A program made the translations under genes and the position numbers. Positions 11,893 through 24,215 of a stretch of 64,000 nt of DNA are shown here, piece after piece (position 1 is the first letter of the stretch; each line of letters opens with the position of its first letter). A model generated the notes under the pieces. It was given only the letters and a program-made list of their open reading frames with translations, made no database searches and had not been told where the DNA came from. Origin of the DNA: Triglochin maritima (Eukaryota > Streptophyta > Magnoliopsida > Alismatales > Juncaginaceae); the NCBI GenBank assembly GCA_963682175.1, contig OY821787.1:23972501-24036500 (forward strand), given 5' to 3'.

Positions 11893-13441
11893 CATATGAA
11901 GATGGGAGCCCATTTGTAGTACATAAAATAAAATAAAACGTACAATAAAAGACTCATTCAGTGAGCATCGATTGTTGTGGGCTCCAACCCTTGAGTATTT
12001 GGGCCCCATTTCTTTCACGTATTTGTATCCCTTCTTTAGCATCTCACAGGTTTTGAGGGAATTTGGGTTTGTGTCCATCAACATGACCTTGCACTTCTCT
12101 TTGTACTTCATGTTGGTGAGATCTCTTCTATTTCATGCAAACATCCATGTAGTATCTTGCTCGCTTTCATTGGGGACAATGCATGAATTAGGTGTGGGGG
12201 GGTGTTTCACGTGTGTACATAGTCGAGTCTTTTCTTTCGATTTTGTATTCTTTTGTTTGCATTGTTAGGGTCATGTTAGTGTGCTGCATTTAATATCGAT
12301 ATATCTGTTTGCCATGATCCTTGGGTGACTTGTCTTCTTTTGCTTGCCTAGTGCCTTAAAATTTTCACATTTCTTTCAAAATCTTCATGTGTTTGCGAAA
12401 GAAAATGTTTTGTGGGTTTTGCGTGTGTTTAGCATGTGCAAAACCGTTGAGAGGTAAAGTAAAAAGAAAGCTCCCAAAATTGTCTTGAACTTGATGCATT
12501 AGGATATCAAGTACAGTGGCTTTAGGATTTATCGAGTCGTTAGGATGCACCCCAGTTTTCCTTTGGGGATGAGTAATCATTGGGTTTCAGTGCTCAAACA
12601 TTTAAAGAAGTCCACCCTGAACCTAGTGAGTCAATAATTCGTGTCTGTTAACTTAAGGAAGTTTGTTGTAGTCAAGGGCCCTCTAAATCTTGTTGTGAGA
12701 CATTAAGTGTTGGGGTTTTGGTTCATGTGTAGATAAGAAATAAGTGAGTAGGTGTTCTCTCTTCTCGCACGGCTCCTATCACTCGGGAAAGTAGGTCTGA
12801 GGGGACTTTGTGCCTGGTGCTTTCGAGTCATCTGACTTGGGATGCACCGACCGAACTCCCGTTACACTGGTGGTAAGGATTGCCCCTGATGTGGAGATTT
12901 GGGGAAAGGTGTACGTGATAGTGTAAGTCCTCATGGGCAATGATGCACGAAACCTGACCCTGGGAGAATGAAGCTCAAACTAATAAAAAAAAGAAAAAAA
13001 AGAGAAAAGAAACAAAAAGAAAAAGAAAAAAACAAATGCAAAGAAGAACCTTAATGGACTCTACACTTTGTATCACTTGAGGATGTTGAGGTTGTCCATG
13101 TCTTTCACTTAATTCCTTATTTAACTTGCACGAATGGTTCATTAGGCTAGGTATGGACTGATTACCTATATAGAGTCAGCCCGTAGGATTATCGTGTCCA
13201 ATGATCGACAAAATTTGTCCAACGAGTCGAGGTCTAGATTGAATAATGCATCTTGTTCGGATTTTGTGGGTATATCCGCTGAAAACCCTCAGGAGACAAC
13301 ACTCCTCCTCCTTGGCAACAAGGAGGTTTAACGGTTTGTTGCACGTGCTAAGTGAAACCGTGATTCCTACGAAAGGGAGTTTGGATTTCTTGTTTTACGT
13401 TTGCTTTTCTCTTTCTTTGTTTTGCTCAGGACTAGCAAAAA
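11893..13441 (+). other. 3' untranslated region of element A
   Basis: About 1.55 kb without coding. It is shared with L, B, C, E and G. It includes an internal polypurine tract at 12189-12208, an A-rich tract near 12985-13035, and the short TATATA (about 13168) that is expanded to a microsatellite in L and C. Confidence 0.8.
12189..12208 (+). promoter_or_regulatory. Internal copy of the polypurine tract
   Basis: TTAGGTGTGGGGGGGTGTTT closely resembles the terminal tract before the 3' LTR (13444-13459). It is found at the same distance (about 1.2-1.26 kb) from the 3' LTR in G (53851-53870) and E (43091-43110). Confidence 0.6.
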
Positions 13442-13459
13442 CTTAGGTGTGGGGGTATT
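13442..13459 (+). promoter_or_regulatory. Polypurine tract of element A
   Basis: CTTAGGTGTGGGGGTATT directly precedes the 3' LTR. This is the expected priming site for plus-strand DNA. Confidence 0.85.
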
Positions 13460-15020
13460 TGATTCACATCATTTCATGCTCATATTTGTATCTTATATCC
13501 ATTATCTTACACCTAAGCAATGCTACGTGATGAGTTTTATGTTTAGTTTTCAGGAATAAAGAGGTTTGAAGAGAAGAGCCATGAAAGGACCCAAAAGCAG
13601 GAAAAAGGACTTAATTGTGAGACCTGGGGACTAAGATGCAAGGGAGAAGGACCTGATCGTTAGACCGAAGGACCTAAGAGCAAAACGGGAAACTCCACAC
13701 CATTATGGGGAGTATTTTGGTAATTCGATTCGGGTCGGAGCTCCAACAAACCAAGTAGATACATCCAAGACCAAGAAATACTTCAAGCAAAGCCCACAAC
13801 GAAAACCAAACGGATCTAAAGCATATAGACCGCCAATTGGCAGTCTGGAACAACCAATTGGCGGTCCATATAGCCCAGGATCCGTTTCGTTTCCTGTAGC
13901 ACGTGTATTAGTGTATGCTTAGTCTATTTTTGGTATTGGTTTAGTCCCACATCGGGGATTTTCCCGGATTAGCTTTTTCCATGGTTATAAATAGAACTCT
14001 TCACCTCCCATTGTATGCATCTCTCTCTTTGGTGGCATCTTCCCTACTAAGAGTGAAGCCTTGAAGCAAAACTCTGGTGGAGGAAGAGTTGCTTGTAATT
14101 TGAGTGAGTTAATAATAGATGTTTTCATTAGCTTGTTAATTCTTGCTTAGTTAATTTCCTTTAATGTGTTTGCTTTGGTGCTTGTTTAGTTTTATGCTTC
14201 TTTAATATTTCTTGCTTGATTAGTATAGTTTTATTTCAGTATAATGCTTCATTATATTAGAGTAGTTAGTTTAAATATGTGTGAGTAGTTCCATCCCCAT
14301 TTGGGGGGTGGAGAAATATGTGATATAATCATGTAGTGTATTAAGTGTGTGTTATCTTTATCCTTTGAGCTTTATATGATTTCCATAACCATCTAATGGG
14401 TTTTCACTGTTATCTTTGATATGCTAATGCTCTTGAATGAAGCTTAGCTTATGCTTTGATTAGTGGACCTATTTTATGGGGAATGATAAGGTTAGGATAT
14501 GGATGAAGTTAATATTGGAAACACAATTTGTAGTGTATGTGCTCTTGTTGCCTTTACCTTAGCTAATGTCTTGTATGTTTTAATGATGTAGTCTTATCTT
14601 AATTCATGTGGAGGCATAGTAGGGTCTAGTCTTTATACTTGAGTTCATTTAGCTTCATTCCAATTATTGTCTTGTATGTTTTAATGATGTAGTCTTATCT
14701 TAATTCATGTTGAGGAAAAGTTGGATGTAGTTTTATGATTTCATGCACTACATCTTGTGAGGAGCTTAATTGAACACACACACACACACACATCTTCATA
14801 TTCACATTATTTCTCTACCCCCTATGGGGTTTAGTTTTATTGCTTATCTTCATTTCCTTTTTGCATTTTAGTGTTGTTTAGTGTAACCAACCTTTCTCTC
14901 TTTTTTTTACCACTCGCCTTCGAACAAACCAATTGTCGACACACCTCGCAGTGGACGACCCGTATTTGCCACCGCTTCAACGCGGCCGTGCACTTGCGGT
15001 TTAAATAAAACGATCAATCA
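13460..15020 (+). repeat. 3' LTR of element A (type 1, 1561 bp)
   Basis: TGATTCACATC...GATCAATCA. It contains the U3 palindromes (13828-13866), a TATA box (13986-13994), the hairpin near 14291-14311, and two partial copies of a 100-bp unit (about 14568-14614 and 14670-14715) that is ancestral to the type-1 LTRs. It is followed by actta and LTR J. Confidence 0.9.
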
Positions 15021-15321
15021 ACTTACTCCACAAGTTCATGAGATTATGAACTTTTACAACCAACATATTTTTTTAACAATCAGGTCACTCGAGATTTTCA
15101 ATTAGGTCCTTCCTAACTTGCAATCCGGTCCTTGGGCATTACAAACAGGTTCAGAAGACTTCCCAATCAATCCTTTCTTCATGCATATGTCATTTTTGCT
15201 TCCTTTCACTTCATTATTACCTAAAAACTGTAATACATATATCAACAACCCGAGTAGCACAAATATGGGGTAAAATAAAGGATATATAACATGAATTCTC
15301 TGTATGATAGGGTAGTAATCA
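15021..15321 (-). repeat. Type-2 LTR J, right part
   Basis: Continues 5794-6352 after element A. It ends at the LTR terminus TAATCA at 15321. The first 175 bases are duplicated at 7744-7918. Confidence 0.8.
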
Positions 15322-17812
15322 CCTAACAACTAACCTTTCTCCTTGGGTTTAGATTAGTAATTAGTTAATTGTCATTTCTTTTCTTAGTTAATGTTAGTTG
15401 TAGCTTAATGTAATAATGTGTAACGCCCCGATCTCACGGGCACGCACACTGGGAAAGACTACAAGTGTCGCGATCAGAGACCTCCGCGACGACCGAAGGA
15501 GTTACAAAAGACAGACCAAACAACGACTCGACAATACGTAGAGAAATCATACATGGATAGAGTAACATAAAACATAACTGAAAAGTGAGAGATTATCCAT
15601 ATATGGTAACAAGGTCAAATACATTATATCGAGTTCAAAAGGGAAATACATCACAAAATAATGCGGAAGCAAAAGACAAACAGAAGAATCTGGTTGACGT
15701 GTCCCTCGTGTACAGAATCTTCGACTACTCGTCCAGTCTACCCTGTAGGAATCTAAGTACCTGCAAGCACCGCATAAACATATGCGTGAGTTTTCAGTAA
15801 AGAAAACCCAGTATGCCCCTGGCCCAATCCGAGTTATATGGAAGAATGCATGCGATCTATCTAAGACAAAAGCATCCGAAACAGAAACAAAAAATCACAT
15901 AATGCAACAGAAGGCTACGACTCCATAAGCCGTGGCGGTCGGGCACACCCGAATCATTCCTCAATAGGAACCAGAACACCAGCCTCGCTGGTCAAAGGCG
16001 GTCACTCGACAGTGACCAACCGCTCGACACAAAGCGGTGCGCCGGATAAGTGTCCCAATTCACGGCAAGTGACCTACATGGTGCCATCGCGAACTTGGGA
16101 ATACCTACCCTGAGACAGAATGGCAGCGCGCCTGCCCAGGACTTATCTTACGCCTGGCCTCCCAACGTGAAGGTCTTATGCGAATGGCCTCTCTAGCTAG
16201 ACGACCCACTCGTGGCCCGTCGGCCCAAAAACAGAATATGCCCAGAATTATTAATCAGATTAAATGCGATGCAAACTACTTAAGCATCTAAAATCTAATG
16301 CATCTACAGTGTATGGAATGAGCTCAAGGAAAGGTATCTGGATACCCTCCTAACAGCCCCAAACAAAACAAAATCAGAACATACCAACAATAACCAAACA
16401 CAAATTAGCAAGCAAACAACCCCAATGGCAATTCAAGGTAAACAACACATTGAGTTATCTACGGGTCATGATAAAGATGTCAAAAGGTCTGATATCCTAA
16501 GGGTCAACTAAAATTACCACACAACACCTCATATCAGTCATATATTGGTACTAGACGAATAACAAAAAGCATGTATAACAACAGAATACATGATGATCAA
16601 CCACTACAGGTAATCGATAGCATAAACCATAAATTTGAGAAGACGCATGCATTAGAACTTGTGATCCCGAACATGGTCAGAGAATAGGTGGATGGGAATT
16701 AATTCATACATGTATCAGTAGTCCTATATATATAAAACATGCCTCTGAAATCAGGAGTCTACGTTCCTTCATAGTCGAAACAGATATATTGACATGCATG
16801 TTGGTTGATTTGCACAATACTAGATGTCATAGTATGAATAGCATAGATCATAGATGAGTCCTGGTTTAGTCTCGTGTGGGAGCATAACGAGATATGTCAT
16901 ATAAATCATACACAAATCTGATTGTACACCTGAGCTAGACATGGTTCGAATAAAATCAGATTCGATTAACTCAACGCATGTTCAAGTCGAGACGGGCAAC
17001 TATACTTGTTACATTACAATCTTGATGAAAGTATTCGATTTATTCACTGATGGAATGTCATGAATATATCATAAGGGATCAACCAATCAGAGTGTGTATG
17101 GGTGTTAATGATTTCCTGACTAAAATCAGAGTGATTCATGCAATCTCTTCTTCTAGCCGCACAATCTCTTCTTCTAGCCGCACCAGGCTGCACTTGACGT
17201 AGCTCCCAACTCTACGGAGATCAGCCCACCAATCAGCTGGATAACAGGAATGAGTTGTCTGAAGTGGTGCGTGAGAAGATGGAAAGGGAGGAAGAGGACG
17301 GCTGGGAGGGCCTTATATTTGTGCACACAACCCTCCAACTTCCTAGCTCTCAAGCCACTTCAAGACTTGCCAAGAATGGTGCCAGCATGGACACCCAAAA
17401 GTCTCCGTTGAAAATTTCGTGTAACTCCCAAGCTCTCTTCCCATTCCACGCCACTCCTAACCAAGCTCATCCCAAAGCCGGCTCTACACTCACCAGGGCC
17501 CAAAATGAGGTGATCGAGTCAACCCACCGCGTACTAGCTCGATGTGTCACACCCCATCGACCAATGAGACAACCGATCGAATCAGCTCAACTAACATGCC
17601 ATAACACAATTTAATATTCTAAGAGTTAGATTATGCATAACCGAGGAGAGTGGACTTATTAATATTATAGCAGGAGAGTGGTTCTTACATAATGTCTTCC
17701 CCTATCATCTTTTTGATTTGATTATCGATTTAGTTGTGAACCCAACAATCACAATCCTTGTGGACCGACATGTATTTATCGTGTCTTCCTCGACGCTATG
17801 CACTTGCGGTAA
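15322..17812 (+). repeat. LTR 3' end fragment, split by solo LTR H'
   Basis: About 97 bases before H' (15322-15418) and 123 after it (17690-17812). The last part ends GCTATGCACTTGCGGT, resembling the end of type-1 LTRs, but strongly diverged. The LINE remnant begins directly after it. Confidence 0.55.
15419..17689 (-). mobile_element. Solo LTR H' (family H, about 2.27 kb)
   Basis: Reads TGTAACGCCCCGATCTC at the left and GGTTCTTACA at the right, with the duplication taatg on both sides (15414-15418, 17690-17694; the left edge is placed to within one base). It is the inverted counterpart of the LTR at 58614-61415, including the phrase CAGAATGGCAGCGCGCCTGC near 16120. No internal sequence remains. 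Open frames inside it have no domains. Confidence 0.85.
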
Positions 17813-20415
17813 ATTTCCAAACATTGGATAAAAGGTTTCCTACTATAATGAATACTAGTGGGAATAGTGGTTCACCTGGTCTCAACCCATTTCTGACCAA
17901 GAAATACCCTTGGGGCTCCCCATTGATAATCATTGATGAGTAGATGTTGTGCTGCAAAGATGAATCCAATCACACCATAGATATGGACATCCAATAGTTG
18001 TAAGGTTGGCTAGTAAGAAATCCCAATCAATTTTATCGAACGCCTTCTACAAATCTAGTTTTACGATAATCCTCTTTTTGACTTTTCTATAGGTGGTGGA
18101 ATACCTTATTAGTAGCCACGATTGTATCGTGGATTTTATGATCCAGAGTGAAGGTGGACTGGGTGTTTAGGATTATTTCAAGGAGTGCAGAAGACAGCCT
18201 GTTGGCGAGGGTTTTTACAATAATTTTATAGGTGTTTGACAAAAGAGAAATTGACCGAACGACACAAATTGTTTAAAATGTCACTTTTTTAGGAATTAAT
18301 GTTATAAAACATTGATTAAAACCTTCAAACTCCCATTTCATAATCAAATTAACTGGAATCTGGGGAGTGGTACTTTGGTGTGGTCTCGTGGATATTGAGG
18401 GGACCAAACAAAAAATTGTTTTTTTGATTTTGACTTTCGAGAAGTCTTATAGAAGGAATTGAAGGTTGTGCACTTTGATTGGCGAGACAACATCCTAGTT
18501 GATCGGATCTTTGAACTTTTCCACTGTTGAATCTGTCTTGAAAATGTCCCACTATTTTGTCTATAATTAACTTCTTCGAGAAGGTTAATCTTCCAGCTAC
18601 AACAGAGAAGTTACATTGTTATGCCACTTCCTATCATTCGAGATTCAGCAAAAGAAGATAATGTTCTAGTCACTGTCCTTCAACCATTGAATTTGGGATC
18701 ATTGGCATCAATAGATTTTACATTCCTTCAGGAGAATTTCATGATTCCTTTTTTTGGAGCGACTATTTCAGCTATGCTCGGGTTCCAATTTTGGCCAGTA
18801 ATGTCTACCTCAATAATTTGCTCTTTAATGTTCATGAGTCTGGCTTCAGGTTTTATAACTTGATTGTCTTCCATGTGTTGTTCTACTATGTTCTTTTTAA
18901 TTTTCCTCAAAATGAGCTGTAATTTTCTATCCCCATAGTCTTCAATAACTTTTAAAATGACTCGTAAGACCTCCAAATCCGTAACCCAGTCATCGTTGAA
19001 TTTAAATTCTAGGAGCTGAGAGTTTGCATTCAAAATGACGGGCATATGACAAGAAGTGACCTGAGAAACCCCCACAAAGGAAACTAAGGTGAAGTTATCC
19101 TCCCACGGTTGAGAGATAAAAGAATCGGTGTAATCTAGCCCATCTCGGGTCAAGTTGCGAGCTTGTCCAGGTGAATTCAATGTTGGAAGGTGTAAACCTT
19201 ATGAGAGCTTGATTTTGAATAAAATCTTCAAATAGCCTTGTGGTCCAGCTTAGGTTATTTCTAGCTGTAATCATTATGATCCGTCTCCAACCAAAATAAA
19301 ATCACCTCCAATTATCCACCCCATATTAGAGGATGGAGATTCACTAGAAATCTCCTAAAGGATGCATGCTTTTCACTCATTGAGCAATGTCCATACACGC
19401 AAGGTAACTTCCATTTCAAGTTATTAGTTTCGAATATACTATATATATATTAAATATTATTTTAATACATCAGACAATTATTTGATGGAGTTGGATCAAT
19501 ATCCAACGAATATATCCTGAAGCCTCGAAGGCCCACAAGGAGACCCAATCATCGAGAATGTGCCCCCTAAAATTCTTAAATGAGTCATGGTAAATGAGTC
19601 CTTAGTCTCTTGAAGGAGGAGGATGTTAGTTTTCGAGTGTTTAACAAGGTTTCTAACGCCTCTTCTCTTATCAAAAGTACACCCAAATCTCTTATGTTCC
19701 AAGATGTAACAACCATAAAAATTGAATTCCAGATCCCCGACTCAGGACGAGGGCATAAAGTTGAATCTTAGGAATTCCTTAGAAAGGTTCCTAATAGTGG
19801 TCAAATCCATAGGGTGAATCCATTGAAACTTAGGAATGTCATTTAAAATCTTTTGGCCCTCGATCCTGACCCTACGTAAATGCCAATCTTTGGCAAAACA
19901 ATTTTCCACTCACTTTCAGAATCATATAGAAATAAGTCCAAATTGGACGAAGATTCGTCTTCGGTAGGACTATTTGATTCAGTTAGAAGGGAAGACTTAT
20001 GGATCGATCTGGGATTATTAAGACGATTATGATCAAAGGAATTTAATTACTTTTTTCTTCAATTGAAGAGTTATATTATTGCTATTGTCCAAAGAGAAAT
20101 TCGGCGATGGAATAAGCGTACCGATAATCGAGTGGGATCTGAGATCCACTTCAATTCGGTGCCTTAATAGACCCTTGTTGTTGGTGCCCACCAAAGCATG
20201 CTCCATTCTCTCGAAGGTTGAGGCCAGGTTTTCTCCTTTTGTCCTATTGCCTTTTGGCGTAAACAGTTATTTTCCCTTCGATACGGAGTGGTCTAAGCTT
20301 GGATTACCCGTGTCAACTTCATGTCCCTTATTATCCGTGACCATGGTTCATCATTGGGGTTGACCATTATGTCACGATAGGGTTGGCAAGTGGAGATCCA
20401 ACCCCCCAGCAAAGA
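17813..20415 (-). pseudogene. LINE (L1-type) ORF2 remnant: endonuclease and partial reverse transcriptase
   Basis: Read on the reverse strand. Endonuclease start at about 19725 with SWNIRDLG, continuing in another frame with KRRGVRNLVKHSKTNILLLQ and ETK near 19600-19700. The C-terminal endonuclease part follows near 19190-19050 with FTWTSS, then RWARL and a PWEDNF segment. A linker (19050-18600) follows. Reverse transcriptase has VKLDL*KAFDKIDWDFL at 18008-18068 (the star is a stop where the family has Glu) and NGLRPGEPLFPLVF near 17880-17915, matching the family GLRQGDPLSP box. The part carrying the catalytic YADD box is missing, cut at 17812. Region 20415-19730 upstream shows no certain ORF1. 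Many frameshifts and stops: an old dead copy. Confidence 0.85.
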
Positions 20416-21299
20416 TTAAGATTAATATTAACACACACAAATCTAACTACATCCACACTTCACATCATCCTCCACCCCTCATGAGGGATGGATTACTCAC
20501 TAATTATCTCATTAACAAAGAAAACAACAAAGTAAAAACAACACATGAACAAGTAAAGAAAACTAAATATAATCAAGGCAAGAATGTAAACAACAACAAC
20601 AACAAATATTTGATTAATGAAAAGAAGAATAAAAGATTGGTGTCTTCTCCTCTCCTCCACTACTCTTCTAAGCAAGAGAATAAAGCTAACCTAATGAGGA
20701 GGAGGAGGAAGGAAGAAGAAGAAGAGAAATTGAAGGGTTACAACTGTATTTTGTAGAAGGATGAAAGTCTGGAATAGTCTGGGCACGATCGGACGCCTTC
20801 CAATCCAATATGGATGCTCCGGAGTGCTCCAAACCTAATACCCGACCTGGTGGAGATATTCGAGAATAAATCCCCCAATCAGATACGCCATTGGCGGATT
20901 GTTTGGATGGGATCGGCCCTGAATTTTGATAGGAGATTAAGGTCACCAATTTCGCACGTTGGGCTGCATCAAGCCATTGGTTCGAGCCGGTTGGTCTTAA
21001 TTGTAGAATTACTCCTCTGGTTCATGTGATTATGGACTTTTGCGACCAACATATTTTTTTAACGATCAGGTCCATCTGCATTTTCACTTAGGTCCTTCTT
21101 GACATGCACCCTGGTCCTTGGACATTGCAAATAGGTCCAGAAGGCTTCCAAATTACTCCTTTCTTCATGCATTCAAGTCCTTTTTTTCTTTTTGTCTTCT
21201 TTATTACTTAAAACATGAAATAACAACCCGAGTAACACAAATATAGTTTAAAATAAAGGCCATATAACGTGAATGCACTCTATGATATGCTACTAATCA
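20416..21299 (-). repeat. Type-2 LTR K (3' LTR of element C), outer end truncated
   Basis: Related to J and the F LTRs. The hairpin is CCACCCCTCATGAGGGATGG near 20472-20492, where the loop-proximal bases differ from J in a paired way. It ends with TAATCA at 21299, followed by a degraded polypurine tract on the reverse strand. Confidence 0.75.
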
Positions 21300-21702
21300 A
21301 ATACCATTACACATATCTTTTGCTAGTCCTTAGAAGAAAAAAAGAGAACATAAGAAAAGTGAAATCCCAACTTACTTTCATAGGAATCACGGTTAGACTT
21401 AGCACATGCAACAAGCCGTTAAACCCCCTCATCGCCTAGGAGGAGGAGTGGTGTCTCCTGAGGGTTTTCAGTGGATATACCCACAAAATCCTAACGTAGA
21501 TGCATTAGTCAATGTAGCAACACGACTCATGGACCTAGTTTTGTCGATCATTGGACATGATAATCCTATGGGCTGACTCTCTCTCTCTCTATATATATAT
21601 ACACATATATATACATCTATATACATATTGTATATACATATAGATACATATATATATACATATATATACATATATTTCTACATATATACATATAGACATA
21701 TA
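21300..21702 (-). other. 3' untranslated region of element C, first part, with AT microsatellite
   Basis: Contains the inverted CTCCTGAGGGTTTTCAGTGG phrase near 21457 and a CT run, then AT/CATATA repeats at 21583-21702 at the same site that is expanded in L. D2 inserted in this microsatellite. Confidence 0.75.
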
Positions 21703-23156
21703 TGTTGTCTTTTTAATCAACCTAATCTTAATTGTAATCATGTAGAGTAGCACACATATTGCATTACATATATATTGCTTTGTGTTAACTTCTATAGGTG
21801 ATCAAGACTCAATGAAGAAAGGAAATAAAGTCAAGACATGTAATCAAGCTCATTTGAAGACATGTAATTTGTATTTCTTTGAATCTTATGAACATTGTGC
21901 AAAATTGAGCATAGTTGAGCTAAAACCTACTCAAACACACACTAGGTTCCCTATAGAAGTCACACACAAAATTTCACATAATTTGGAGTTCAATAGATCA
22001 CCCAAATTTAAATCGGAAAACACCAAACCTTAACCTGAACTGTCTCCCAAATTCGGTCGACCGAAACAGACTATTCGGTCGACCGAGTGATCATATATAC
22101 TGTTAGTGTTTTACGGTCAAAGTTCGGTCAACCGTCCAAACCATTTTTGGTCAACCGAGTTAACTTATTTTTCCGACCATTTGTTTTGTCGTTTATACCC
22201 AACGGTCGTATTCGTATTATTTCTAAATACCGCAAATACATTTAGTGTATCGGTCGACTGAGGACCTTGTTTGGTCGACCGCACTAATATGTCTCGACAA
22301 ACTCAGAATGCCTGTTGAAATTCGGTTGACGGTGGACCTTGTTTCGGTGGACCGAAATGATCTCGTTTGTCAACCCCGTAGAGCCTGTTATAAATCGGCC
22401 GACCGAACCTATCTCGGTGTTTGACCGATAACTTAAGTGTACGTAGAATATAGCCTTGGGTGGTTGACCATTCCTTTACCGGTCCACCGAACCGTGTCCC
22501 AAACTTCCCAACGGTCGACCGAACTTATGCAGAAATGCATCCTGCAAGTTTCTGTTTTGTGTATCTTCCATAATCTTTTACCAAACTTATCCCAACGCTA
22601 TAATTCACTTAGAGCTTATAAATCGGTGTTCCTTTGACACAATTACACTGCTTTTACACTTCCATTTTCAAATACACCTAAGAGAAACTCCCAAGTCTCC
22701 CATTCCCTAAATCCTACTCTCGAAGCTTAAACTTCCACATCTTAGCATCAATTCCACATCCTAAGCTAAGTGTGCTCAAGTTAGAGAGTGTGTTCCACTC
22801 AAGATCTTGGTTGTATAGAAGCAAGCACTTCAGTGAAATCCTGAATGTTCCTCTCGGATTGTGAGAGAAGAAAGTCTAGCTCATGAGGGTGTTCGTGCAG
22901 CTTGTTTTGTAAAAGGCTTAATCTCGGCCCGGAACAAGGTTGATAGTGAAGATGCCTGCGGAGCTCGAGGGAGATCGAGCGGAGCTTGCAAGAGAGGAAG
23001 TAGGCGGGAGGCCGAACCTCTATAAAATTCTAGTGTCATCATTGTGGTTTGCTTTGCTTGTATTTGTTTAAATTCCGTTGTGCATATCTTGATTGATTAA
23101 ACAAGTAGGTAATTAGGTTAAAAGTGATTACAATTAGAGACCCTCACGATCCTACA
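21703..23156 (+). mobile_element. Solo LTR D2 (family D)
   Basis: TGTTGTC...CGATCCTACA, followed by atatc (23157-23161); the left flank is atata, one mismatch. A small deletion removed most of the GGCTTTTTGGCC start region. It holds several CGGTCGACCG palindromes (for example near 22056 and 22076) and many one- or two-base variants. No coding. Confidence 0.85.
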
Positions 23157-24215
23157 ATATCTTGTAAACACACCTAGCCTAGGGAACCATTCGTGCAAGT
23201 TAATTAAGGACTTAAGTAAAATACCTTGGTAAGCTTAATATATTGAAATGATACACCGTGTAAAGTCTTTTAAGGGTTTTTTTCTATTTTTTTAGAGAAC
23301 CAGGAATTAAAACTTCTTAGTGTTTAATTCTCCGTTGGTCCAGTTCCGTGCATCATTGCCTATGAGGACTTAAATTATCACGTACACCTTACCCCAAATC
23401 TCCACGTTGGACTATCCCTACCACCCGTGAAATGGGAGTTCGGTCATTGCACCCCATGTTAGATGACTCGAAAGCACCAGGTATTATGTCTCCCCGCACC
23501 TTCTTTCCCAAGTGATAGGAGTCATGTGAGATGAGAGAACACCATACTATATTATTTCTTATCCTACATATGAACCAAAACCCCTAGACTTAAGGTACAA
23601 CAAGAGTTTAAAGGTCTCTAACATCAACAAGCTTCCTTGTACTAAAAGGCACAAATTCTTCAAAAGAAGGAGACTCACTAGGTTCAGGGTGAACTTATTT
23701 ATTTGTTTGGATACTGAAATACTATGATTACTCGCGCCCCAAATGAAAATCGGGGTGCATCCATACAACTACAAATAGGACCTAAAATCGGTGTACTAGA
23801 TATCCTAATGCATCATGTTCAACTTGATTCTGAGAGCTTCATTTTTTACTTTGCCTATCAACATTTTTTCAAATGCTGAACACATGAAAAACCCCCAAAA
23901 CCTTTTTTCGCAAAAACATGATTTTTTAAAGAAATGAGAAAATTTAAGCACTAGGAGAGCAAAAGAAGGCAAATCACCCAATGATCATGGTCTGCTAAGA
24001 TATATCAATGTAAATTGCATCACACTATCATGACCCGAACAATACAAACAAAAGAAACAAAAGAAAATGAAAAAGAAAATCTGGACTAGGTACACACGTA
24101 AAGCACCTCCCACTCCTACTTCATGCATTGTCCTCAAAGAATGTGAGTATGATACTGCATGAATTTATGCATGAACAAGAAAAACTCTTACCAACGTGAA
24201 GCTCAAAAGGAAGTT
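23157..24215 (-). other. 3' untranslated region of element C, second part
   Basis: Collinear with L 3880-4960 in reverse, including the inverted GGTGGTAGGGAT phrase near 23417 and a degraded internal polypurine tract near 24102-24122. It ends with aagtt (24211-24215), the target duplication of B. Confidence 0.75.

Larger units (their letters stand above)
6353..15020 (+). mobile_element. Element A: non-autonomous Ty3/gypsy element with gag and protease only
   Basis: Two type-1 LTRs (6353-7743 and 13460-15020) begin TGATTGA/TGATTCA and end TCAATCA. A 5-bp duplication actta flanks the element (6348-6352 and 15021-15025). The internal region holds a leader, a broken gag-protease and a long 3' untranslated region ending in a polypurine tract. 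No reverse transcriptase, RNase H or integrase is present, which fits the described plant class of terminal-repeat retrotransposons with only a GAG domain. It sits inside LTR J. The primer binding site is absent (see 7744-7918). Confidence 0.9.

Noticed and set aside
17255..17614. 119-codon frame inside solo LTR H'
   Set aside because: It lies in an LTR and the homologous part of H is not kept open in the same phase.
18621..18863. 80-codon forward frame in the LINE region
   Set aside because: Antisense shadow of the LINE ORF2 linker.
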